Assembly (NCBI GenBank): GCA_030562195.1
Contig: JAUJPP010000012.1
Coordinates: 15,128,001-15,192,000 of the forward strand
Direction of reading: 5' to 3'
DNA from: Nipponacmea schrenckii
Taxonomy: Eukaryota > Mollusca > Gastropoda > Lottiidae
Length of the DNA: 64,000 nucleotides
Part shown: positions 1 through 12,600 of the stretch, in pieces
How positions within the stretch are numbered: the stretch's first letter is position 1
Layout of the letters: each line of letters starts with the position of its first letter
Notes under the pieces: model-generated
The model's database searches: none
What the model was told of the DNA's origin: nothing
Seen by the model: only the letters and a program-made list of their open reading frames with translations
Made by a program: the position numbers and the translations under genes

Positions 1-637
1 TGGTGGTGAACTGCATTCGTGTGAGTTAATTCCATGTTAGAACTATATAGGTAGTCTAGTTTAGATTTGGAGAATAATTGCTATCATAAACTTAAGTTAT
101 TGTGTTGTTTTGAACAAAAAGTCACCTTAATACAAAGGGAAACAGTTACTGCGTTGTTAATGAAATTCTTGTCCAAATATTAAATATTACTGGAATTAAT
201 TATAGTAATTGTTTTGAAGAATAATCAACAGATCCAGACCTTTATCCCAATTTCTCAATAAAATATTTGTTCGCCACCATAGGCTTGTACATAAGAATCA
301 TCCCCAAAAATTAATTGACATTTCAACCTATGATTTGAAAAAACATTAAAAGGAGTAGTTTACTAGCAAATTAAATATATGTATATGTGTATGAATCGAG
401 TCTTGATTATATGTAAATTAATGGAAATTTACAAAAATCACAAATCAAAAATACTTCAAAAAAAATTTTATTTTCCATCTCTATAAGCTTACATGCAAAA
501 TCTCCAGAAAAGATGATAATTCAAATGTGGATAATTCTGGACACATATGGATCTGAAGGCTCACATTGTGATAGAGAGCTGTGAATATAATTTCCATCAT
601 TGTGCAATTCCTGTTTTATTTCATTTATATTGTATAG
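1..637 (+). other. Intron upstream of first visible endophilin-B exon
   Basis: AT-rich sequence ending in the acceptor ttgtatag before 638. No BAR-domain exon was recognised here, so the preceding exon lies outside the window. Confidence 0.7.
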
Positions 638-3600
638 GTAATGCCTTGATAAAATGTGGCCAAGCAGAAATAAAAGTGGGAACAGCAGAAAGAGAGTTTG
701 TAGCCCAGTCAGTAAATAACTATCTCCAACCTTTACGAAATTTCCTGGAAGGAGACATGAAAACAATCATGGTGAGTTATTGCCCTTGTTTTAATCCCTA
801 GATTAATATATCAGACATTGAAGCTTTTAAATTCTCAAGACTTGACCTGGTTTCTGAGAAAAGGTTTTTGAAGTTTTTATAGGAGACATATTTCAATTTC
901 AAACTATTAGTAACTTGAACCTAAAGTTATGATCTCTTGTCAGACACTTAAAAATAAGCTCTGGCAAAGAAGTATAATCGAGAGAAATATAGCTTTGAGG
1001 AATTTGGACACTTAGGTCTTGAAATCAGACATTTCAAAGCTTCAGACATGTTTAGTTCTAAAGTGCAAGTCAAAGAATTTTAAGCGCCATTGACAGACAT
1101 TATTAAGCTCTGCCCTGTCTCAATTTGAGCTTCAGATAAATACTTCAGTAGCATTGGAAGAGTAATTTGGTATTAAGCTTCTATCTGTTTTTGAGCTTAA
1201 CATGACAGGAATTTTGTGATGGAAAGTTAAAGCTCAAGACAATATGAGTTCAAGTACCTGTCACTGGACTATCCCTGGGTCTTCTAAATTTTAGAAAGAG
1301 AAGAAGCTATTAGAAGTGAAAAGATTAGATTTGGATGCAGCTAAAAGTCGATTAAGGAAAGCCAAATCCCCAGGTGCTCAGCAACAGGTAATGTATAATT
1401 TTGATGATCTTCTTGGTGTTGAGATCCTTTCCTGGCTGAACTTTTATTTTCAGGATTTGGTACACAATATACATGTATATAACCAGTTTATTTATTAGGT
1501 TACAGAATATGTTTAAAACATGCACATATACCATACCACGTAATCCACTTTTACCCAAGTACAATTCAAATAGAATCATATTCTACACATTATGCAATTG
1601 ACACATAAAACCAGATGTATAACCACACACTAAACAATCAAAATCTACATATAACATGCAATCTTCAGAGGTAATCTACAAACAATACAATCTACACAGG
1701 TACAACATAATTTACACTCTACAATCATAATTTAAAAACTGCAATTATAATTTTCACACTACAATCATAATTTACTTTATACAATCATTATTTACACACT
1801 ACAATCATAATTCACTTTATACAATCATAATTTACTTTCTACAATCATTATTTACACACTACAATCATAATTTACTTTCTACAATCATTATTTACACACT
1901 AAAATCATAATTTACTTTCTACAATCATTATTTAAACACTAAAATCATAATTTACACACTACAACCATAATTTACTTTCTACAATCATAATCTAAACACT
2001 AAAACCATAAATTTACTTTCTACAATCATAATTTAAACACTACAATCATAATTTACTTTCTACAATCATTATTTAAACACTAAAATCATATTTACTTTCT
2101 ACAATCATAATTTACTTTCTACAATCATTATTTACACACTAAAATCATAATTTACTTTCTACAATCATAATTTAAACACTAAAACCATAAATTTACTTTC
2201 TACAATCATAATTTAAACACTTCAATCATAATTTACTTTCTACAATCATTATTTAAACACTAAAATCATAATTTACTTTCTACAATCATAATTTAAACAC
2301 TACAATCATAATTTACTTTCTACAATCATTATTTACACAGTAAAATCATAATATACTTTCTACAATCATTATTTAAACACTAAAATCATAATTTACTTTC
2401 TACAATCATTATTTAATAACTAAAATCATAATTTACACTCTACAATCATAATTTTACTTTCTACAATCATAATTTAAACACTACAATCATAATTTAAACA
2501 CTGCAATCGTAATTTAAACACTAAAATCATAATTTACTTTCTACAATCATAATTTGAAACACTACAATCATAATTTACTTTCTACAATCATTATTTACAT
2601 ACTACAATCATAATTTAAACACTGCAATCGTAATTTAAACACTAAAATCATAATTTACACTCTACAATCATAATTTAAACACTACAATCATATTTTAATA
2701 ATAATTTAAACACTACAATCATAATTTAAACACTACAATTTATTCAGAGGTACAATATTATTTACACCCTACAATCATAATTTACACCCTACAATCATAA
2801 TTTACACCCTACAATCATAATTTTAACACTACAATCGTAATTTAAACATCACAATCATAATTTTTCACACTACAATAATAATTTATACAGTACAATCATA
2901 ATTTACACACTACGATCATAATTTACTTTCTACAATCATAATTTAAGCACTACAATCATAATTTACACACTACAACCATAATTTAAGCACTACAATCATA
3001 ATTTTAACATTACAATTGTAATTTAAACACTACAATCATAATTTTAACAGTTCAATCATAATTTAAACACTATAATCATAATTTAAACAGGTACAGTATA
3101 ATACTAATCATCAAATGAAACAATATGTTTTAAAAGAAAACATGATGGTATTCATATTATCAATCGTTGTTTATATCTTTGTTGCCTATATATACTTATG
3201 TTTCCTTGTTGTTTGTACTCATTATATTCCTGATGACCGTGTGAGAACCACAAATGTTGTAAATAATAGATATTCTAGAAGTATCTACCCATAATAATTG
3301 TTTTACTTATTAATATTATATACACAAAATAATCTGCATGGGCAACAGGCAATATATACACAATATCTTCTCCACAGATACAACATTATTTAAGCAGTAT
3401 ACAATCTATACAGGTACACAATTATCTAAGCAGTATACAATCTATACAGATACAACATTATCTAAGCATTATACAATCTATATAGGTACATAATTATCTA
3501 AGCTCTATACAATCATTATCTAAGCAGTATACAATCCATATAGGTACATAATTATCTAAGCTCTATACAATCTATACAGATACATCATTATCTAAGCTCT

Positions 3601-6600
3601 ATACAATCTATACGGATACATCATTATCTAAGCAGTATACAATCCATATAGGTACGTAATTTTCTAAGCACTATACTATCTACATAGGCAAACGCAATGT
3701 TCACAAAAGCAAAATTTAAACAGAATACAAGTATACAGAATACAATATAGAAAAAAACACTTAAATATACACATAGTACAATCTATGATCTTTTATTCTA
3801 AAACCTAGTTGAAGAGTAGGACGTAAGACTCAATTCATTTCATTTCATTTCTAAAACCTAGTTAAACACCTATGTGTGGGCTTCAATCAAACAAACCTGC
3901 AGATTCGTGAATTAATCTAAAACCATACAATGTTTCTTGCTGAACTGGTCATATGCAATCAAGTAAACAAAGGCTTTATTGGTTTATTGGCACAATATTT
4001 TGTCTGATTGTCTTATCAGAAATTCCAATTTCCAATTCAGTGTATTACAATTCTGTTAATTACATTGTATCGTAACCATGGTGATCTCTATATACAATCA
4101 TTGATATGTTATATAACAATCATTGTTCTTGGGTACAATTTTCCTTTCATTAGCCAAATCATTGTTAGTGTTATAGAGTAATGGCATTGCTTTAAAAATA
4201 TCTGTTTAAAGATTTAGTCATTAGCTGAAAATAATATTTTACAATACCTAGTGGCAATTATTGAATTTTTACTTCTTTTTTAACGCCACTGCTCTATACT
4301 TGATGTCCTACAAAGCCTATTTTCACTCTGTCATTTTAGACGTACAAGTGACGAAGTAAAAAAACATTCTAGGATTCGGTCTCAAACTTGATCAAATCAA
4401 ATACAAATGTTAAAGGTTAGCCCCTTCAAATATATACTCTCACTTCCACAGTCTTATATATACAATCTGACATACAACACATTTTACAAATCAAATACAA
4501 ACTTAGGATGTTTGAACTTTTGTAAATTGCAAACTTAACTTTTTCAGTCTTATACACAACCTGATATACATCACATTTTACAAATCACATACAAACTTAG
4601 GGTGTTTAAAAGGTCAAAGTTTCTCAGCCAACTACAAATTAGAAATCTTTTATTAGATGTAATGTTATACACAGAATAATAGTGAAAAAAAAATACTTGA
4701 TTCTCAGCCATTCTGTACAATTTCTTCTGTTTTCAATAAGATAAAATATAAATTTGAAAATAAAATACTTGAAATTTATGACAGGTTGAATGAAAACAGG
4801 TTATGTAAAACGAATTTTGCATTATTGTTTGTAAAAGATATCCGTTTTAATGGGAACTTTTTTTCGTTTTTGCTTCTTATGTGTATAAGGCGCACATGCA
4901 GTTTCTTTTTGCACCATTCCAAATCTGGTTGCAAAAAATTCCAAAAATAATTGACCTTACAAGGAAGTCACTATAACAAATAGTTTGCAAACATTCTCAT
5001 GAGCTGGTCAAATATTACTGAAAGTACAAATATTGGAGGAGAAATAAAAATAATGGTGCCAATAGAATCAATAAGTGTTCCTGAAATACATATATACTTT
5101 AAAACTGCTTTTTAATTGCCTAAATTTTATGCTTTATGTCAATGTGGCTTTTCTACTAGCATGCTAAAAATAAAGCCTTGAGGTAATAATAATCTTTAGT
5201 TTAATGGGTTAAATTTTTTGCAAGCTTTGCTATTTTCTTAATCTTTTTTTCAAGCATTATAAAGCTTTCTTTTTTAAAAAAAGGAGGGAAGTATCCCAAT
5301 GTGCTGTCAGTGATCTGTATTTCTTCTTTTGGGACATGTATATTTGAAATTACCGATTTGTTTGAGAATCAAGTATTTTTCGGGTTTTGGTCATCTTTAG
5401 TTTTAAATCCCCCTGAAAATACCAATTCTGTCTCAATGATTACTTGTAGTATGCAACAGGATATTTGGGAGGTTGTTTTCCCCCAGTCTTACCAGCTGAA
5501 ACATGGGAAGAACGCCAGGTAATGTCATCTTACCAGCTGGCAAACATGCAACATCCAAATTACTTGATCCATGGCCTCTACACTTGAGCATTGCCACAGT
5601 CACAGAGCTGAAAATTGATAAATAGAATCAGAGCTCTAATGGTTGTAGCAAATAAAATGGTTTGCATAGTTAAGATTGTGATGCAGCTATTAGCAATCTA
5701 GGATCACGAATGCTAATTGCCTTAATGTTTGCTGTTGATACTGAGAGAGCTTAATTTCAGCTCACTCACATCTGGTTCTTTTCTAATTCAATAATACATT
5801 TTTAAGACAATTTAGATAATAAAGAATTATCATATTCACCCTATATTGAACTTTTACCTTGAGTGCAATAGCCACTTTTCTTGTAAATTCAGCCATTTGA
5901 TTGTATATAATGGAATACAGCCAATCAGAAATAAAATGAATGGAGTTTAACGTCCTTCTCTTCTGCATCTTGTGGGCTAATGAAAACAGCTAATGCATAG
6001 TTCAATGAAAGAAATCTTGCTAGGACACAGGATGAGACTACCCTTTTTGCAATTTAGTTTATTTGACCTTTACTGGGATTTAAACCTGGACCTTTTGAAC
6101 TCACTGAGCCACCTCGGCTCACTACAGCCAAGCAGAAGCCTCAACAGAATTTCTGTGACCAAGAAGCCAAAATGTATAAAGATTTAGCTCTGATTGGCTG
6201 TATTCTCTAGCATACGATCCAACCAAATTGCTGCATTTAATAAAACAAGAAATGCGTCCATCACAAAGGACAAAGTTTGATATAACTGGACATTGTGAAG
6301 ATGCTGCAACATGTGTATTGAATATGCTAAAGAACTAGATGTTAAATTCCGTTTTCTTAACATAAAAACCTGAAATTGAGCTCTATCAACTGTAAAAGCA
6401 AATATTTAGATATTTAGACAAATTATGTGATTCCAATTATGCATTTGTCTATCTTAAGAGAATTTTTATTCTTTTTTGAAATAGAAATATTATGAGTAAA
6501 TAAAAAAAATTAAACCACATTTGCATGGAAATATATACTGTGTTAAAATGAGACCAAGATGTTAGTGTAGATGGAAAAATGGATTTTCTAAAATACTCAT

Positions 6601-9600
6601 TGCCCTCATATGCCGATATGTCTCCTTTCCTATTATCTTCCATTTGTCCTTTTACCTGAATTGGGGCCTTCTTCACCAAAAACTCAATTAATATTGATTT
6701 TAGCATTTTCTTTGTTTGGTTGGTCAATAACAAAATTGGTTTTGATTTTAATTTTATTAATCAAACACAGTTTTTCCTCAAATTATGGATTTTATCTAGT
6801 AATAGTAAAGTACATTTTTTTTCTTCTAAATTTTGTATGTGTATCAGGGACACTGATGACATTAATTTGCACAATTCTAATTTTCAATCAAACATCAGAG
6901 ATTCTTGCATATCCACTAAATCTGTTTTTAATGACTTCACTAATCGCAAAAAATACTTGTAAGACCATTCTTATAAGGGGCCATATATCCAAAAATTTCA
7001 GATTCAGATTCACCTAGTCTAAACCTTTTCTCTACTTGTAAGTGACAATTCTTCAGAGCTGAAAAAAACTTGTGTACTTTCGTTCACCAGACAAACATGC
7101 ACATTTACAAAGACGGTTTCTTTCTTGTGTTGAGCTGTTGATCTAACCGTACAATGTCCAACTCAACTTGTCATATCACTATTTAACAGATGGCGCTCCA
7201 GTAGGTCACATACCTTACTATTTGTGACGTCATCAAATATGAAACACTTTGTTTTAGTAGAATTGTAGGAACCACAGATGTCTGATTGAAAATTGGAACG
7301 GTACAACTAGTGTTTCTAATACACATGAAAACCTCAGAAAACCTCTTTACAATCACTTTTAGTTTTTTGAGAATATAGGCCCCGGTGTATTTAGATTTTG
7401 GTAAATGGTATAATTATTAGCTGTTTTGATATACTTGTTATTATATTAATGATATTGTTATATTTTTCAATGGGGTCTGTTTTCTTTATTCTTGCTGCTC
7501 AGACTGATATTCCTCATGACTTGTACTATATGGAGGTCGGTCTTTAACACTCGATATTTCTAGCTTTTTATGTTGTCTGTAGAAATTAGGCATTCACTTT
7601 ATTATAAATATAACCTGCACCGTTCTGTTTTTTTTTTTGAAAATTGCTCTATAAAATCAGTACCAGGAAAACAATTCCTAAAACATAAACCTTGTCCATA
7701 GCATGGCAAAATCCAGAGTAAATATTGGGGACTGCTTCTAAGGGTCATCCCATGTTTTTAATAGGGTAAGCATGGTCTGTTTTGTAAATGTAATTGGGTA
7801 GCCCCTTTTTTTGAAGAGTTGCTTAGACATTTCCAAGTCATTGTCCACACTATTGAAAATTACTTTTTTGCACAACTTACATGCAGAACTTTTGTTTAGG
7901 TGAATGCCTATTTGAATTTGTATTTTGTCTTGGTGTGTGCTAGTGTTTTGTCTAAATGTAAACTAGTCCTTCGTCTTGTAATTAACTAGTCTTAATCTTG
8001 TAGTTAACTAGTCTTAAGTCTAACTGTAAACTGGTCCTTAGTCTTGTAGTTAACAGGTCCTTAGTCTTGTAGTTAACCAGTCTTTAGTCTAACTGTAAAC
8101 TGGTCCTTAGTCTTGTAGTTAACCGGTCCTTAGTCTCGTAGTTAACCAGTCTTTAGTCTAACTGTAAACGGGTCCTTAGTCTTGTAGTTAACCGGTCCTT
8201 AGTCTTGTAGTTAACCAGTCCTTAGTCTTGTAGTTAACTAGTCTTTAGATTTGTGGTTAACTAGTCTTTTAGTTCACTAGTAAACTGATCCTTTGTATTG
8301 TTTTCATCTAGAATTCATCTTTTTCATCATGGCTGCTGTTGAGTAATCCATCATTTTTATATTGTCGTCACCCACATCCGTCCGTCCGTCGTCCGTCCAC
8401 AATTGCTTGTAAACATTCTACACAGTGTAATTCTTGATGGATTTAGATAAAACTTAATATGAGTGTTTATGATCATGCAAGGATGAACCCTATTGAAAAT
8501 CAGCGAAATCGGAAAAAAATTAGTATGAGTTCGTGCCCTTGTTCTTGAATGGCTCGTAAACACTCTACAACGTGCAATTCTTGACCGATTTTGATGAAAC
8601 TTGGTGTGAGAGTATGTTATAAAAACTCAAGGATAAACCCTATCGAAAATCAGCGAAATCGAAAAACATTTAGTATGAGTTATTGCCCTTGTTCTTGAAA
8701 ACGCGTTCAATTTTAGCTTGTAAACACTCTTGAGAGAACAATTTTTAATGGATTTTAATGAAACTTGGCCTGAGTATTTGTTATCACCCAAGGATGAAGC
8801 CTATTGGAAACCAGTCAAATCGAAAAAAAATTAATATCAGTTATTGCCCTTGTTTTTGAAAAAGCGTTCAATTTTTAGCTTGTAAACACTCTACAAAGCA
8901 CAGTTATTGACCGATTTTGACGAAACTTGCTGAAATTGTTTAATATCACCCAAGAATGAACCCTTTTGAAAATAGCACATATCGAAATATATTTAATAGG
9001 AATTATTGCCCTTGTTCTATAAAATGTGTTGGATTTTTGCCTTGTAAACACTCTACAAGTCACAATTCTTGAGCGATTATGACATAACTTGGCATGAGTA
9101 TTTGTAATCACCTAAGGATGAACCCTATTGAAATTCAGTTAAATCGAAAAATATTTAGTATCAGTTATTGCCCTTGTGTTTGAAAACGCATGCAATTTTA
9201 GCTTGTAAACACTCTAGAAAGAACAATTCTTAATGGATTTTGATAAAACTTGGCTTGAGTATTTGTTTTTACCCAAGGATGAACCTTTTTGAAAATCAAA
9301 TAAATCGAAATATATTTAGTGTCAGTTATTGCCCTTGTGTTTGAAAACAGGTTTAACTTTTTGGCTAATAAACACTCTAGAAGGTACAATTCATGACCAA
9401 TGTTGACAAAACTCACTGAAATTGTTGGATATCGCAAGGGATGAGCCTAATTGAAAATTAAAAATATCAAAATATATCTAATATGAATTAGTGCCCTTGT
9501 TCTTTTAAACGCGTTCGATTTTTGTCTCGTAAACACTCTACATGGCACAATTCTTGATGGCTTTCGATGAAACTTGGTGTGAGAGTGTGTTATAACTCAA

Positions 9601-12600
9601 GGATGAACCCTATTGAAAATCAGCGAAATCGAAAAAATTTTTAATATTAGTTACTGCCCTTGTTCTTGAAAACGCATTCAATTTTAGCTTGTAAACATTC
9701 TAGAAAGAACTATTCTTAATGGATTTTGATTAACTTTGGCTTGAGTATTTGTTTCTACCCAAGGATGAACCCTATTTATAAATCAAATAAATAGAAATAT
9801 TTAGTGTCAGTTATAGCCCTTGTTCTTGAAAACGCGTTCAATTTTAGCTTGTAAACACTCTAGAAAGAACAATTTTTAATGGATTTTGATGTAGCTTGGC
9901 TGTGTTATTTTTTGTCTCCCAAGGATGAACCCTATTGAAAATCGAAAAATATTTAGTACAAGTTATTGACCTTGTTTTTGAAAACGCGTTAACTCGTAAA
10001 CACTCTAGAAAGAACAATTTTGAATGGATTTTGATGAAACTTGGCTTTAGTATTTGTTTTCTCACAAGGATAAACCCTATTGAAAATCAGATAAATCGAA
10101 AAATATTTAGAGTCAGTTATTGCGCCTGTTTTCAAAAACGCTTTCAACTTTTGGCTTGTGAACACTCTAAAAATTCCTTTTTGACAAAACTCAAAAACTC
10201 TGAAATTGTTTAATATCAACCAAGGATGAGCCTTATTAAGAATTAAAAATATCAAAATATTATTAAGGGTGAACCCTATTGCAAATCATAAAAATACCGA
10301 AAAATATTTAATGAGTTGTTATTAGGTACAATTCTTGACAGTTTTTAATGAAACTAGAGACCCTAGAAAAAAATAGGTTGGAAGGTTGAATATTTCATTC
10401 CACTTATTGTAACCTTACTGAAAAGTTTTTATTTGAAATAAATGCTGCCAGTGGGCGTATATTACCTTGCCTGGCAAGCTATCTTAAGGGATTATAAAGA
10501 GATTTTATGCCATCAGACATAATTAATTGATTTTGCCACAAATTGTACCCCATTGATTTTTAAAGTTTTTAACCCAAATATGTGTCAGAATGCACTTAAT
10601 ATTATTGTAATTTTTAAAACTTTCTTTCATTAAGTGAGTGCCCCCAATTTAACTTTAAGTCTTTGAGTCTTGCTCTTCAGCTTTCCTGATATCTCCATGT
10701 CTTAAAAAATTAATTGTTGGCACAATTGACCGGCATCTTGACAAAAAATGAACATGATATATTATTTGATATCAATGATTGCGTAGGTTAGGATTGAAAT
10801 GTGAGACTAACCCTACAGGGATCATGTTATGTGTGACATTTACAATAGATTACTTGTTGATATATAGCTTTTCTTTTTTATCAGATATTAATATGATGGA
10901 AATATTTGCATTTTGGCTGAATTTCTCTTGACTGATGAAAATATTAGCTGTTTGTCTGAATTTCCCTTTGAATGCTAGTAATATTTGCTGTAAGGCTGAA
11001 TTTACCTTTGACTGCTGGTAATATTTGCTGTTTGTCTGAATTTACCTTTGACTACTGGTAATATTTGCTGTTTGTCTGAATTTACCTTTGACTGCTGATA
11101 ATATTTGCTGTTTGTCTGAATTTCCCTTTGACTGCTGGTAATATTTGCTGTTTGTCTGAATTTCCCTTTGACTGCTGATAATATTTGCTGTTTGTCTGAA
11201 TTTACCTTTGACTGCTGATAATATTTGCTGTAAGGCTGAATTTTCCTTTGACTGCTGGTAATATTTGCTGTTTGTCTGAATTTCCCTTTGACTACTAGTT
11301 ATATTTGCTGTTTGTCTGAATTTCCCTTTGACTGCTGGTTATATTTGCTGTTTGTCTGAATTTACCTTTGACTACTGGTAATATTTGCTGTTTGTCTGAA
11401 TTTACGTTTGACTGATTGAAAGATTTGTATTTTGACAATGTGACTGGTGTAATGGACCTAATTCTGACCCTTTGCGACCCTAATTTAATTCACCCATGTT
11501 AATTTTTATGAACTTTACATTCTGGTACTAAAATAGTGCAATATCCATGTCCTTTTCAAGGGATAAAGATGTTTAAATATCTGATCATAAGATCTCAATT
11601 TCATCTGTCCGTATCACTTGGTTTGTCTATAATGTGAAAGCATAGCTAAAAGACAAGTTGATCTATATTTGTGCATGGGCAAGAATAGTCTGTCAACGAT
11701 AAAAAAGCATTTCTTACATCTTAATTCAAGTTTCCTTATTTTTTGGTCAGGTGGCGTTTAAATCTCTAGAAAACCTGATGTCACTATGCAATTCAGTTTG
11801 CCATCTCTGCACCCTATTCAGAGAATCCACATAGCTAATTTTAATTGGAATATTTATTACATTCAATTCTTTGGCTTATATGTACTTGAGAAAGTACGAG
11901 AAATCTTAAAGATAAAAAGCAAACTATAAGGGTGCTCAAATTAATTTCTATACAGCTTGGCTGTTGAAAAGTACAGGAAAATCAATAGATCAATTATAGC
12001 TGTATAGCCACTTAATTCAGTACTCTTAGGTCATTGATTGTCTAGATGATTTCTGTATAAAATCTAAATTCAAATGTAAAAATATTGTGTAGATAAACCT
12101 TATCATAATCCAAATCTTTGAATATTATATCTGAATACGTCCAAATCTTACAAATATATCTGAACAGTGCCATCTGTCAAAATATTACCAGTTATTAGAA
12201 TAATGTATCTAAGTAATTCCAAATCTTTCAATAATTTATCTGAACTGTGTAACTGAATATTGCCAAATCTTAGAAATAATCTGAATGATTCCAATTCATT
12301 TATCTGAACAGTGCTGATTTTTTATATCATGTATCTCAACATTGTCAAATTTCGATATGTATCTTAAAATTATGTAGGCATTGCCAGATTTTGTAGATTT
12401 GTAAGCAATATCACATTACCCTAAATCTATCTGAACATTCGCTATAAATTGTTAAAATCTATCTAAAAGATTTCAAATAAATTGTCTTAATTCTATCTGC
12501 TTTCCCCTAAGAATTAGAATTTCTTGTGGAATATTTGTAATAACATTCATGGAATGGATTTGAATTTAATCAGTGCAATAACTACTTCATGACACAAAGC

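Noticed and set aside
6610..7017. 135-aa hydrophobic open frame (multi-pass membrane look)
   Set aside because: It lies in an endophilin-B intron, is T-rich, overlaps open frames in other frames and strand, and has no splice signals or recognisable family. T-rich DNA commonly yields hydrophobic peptides.
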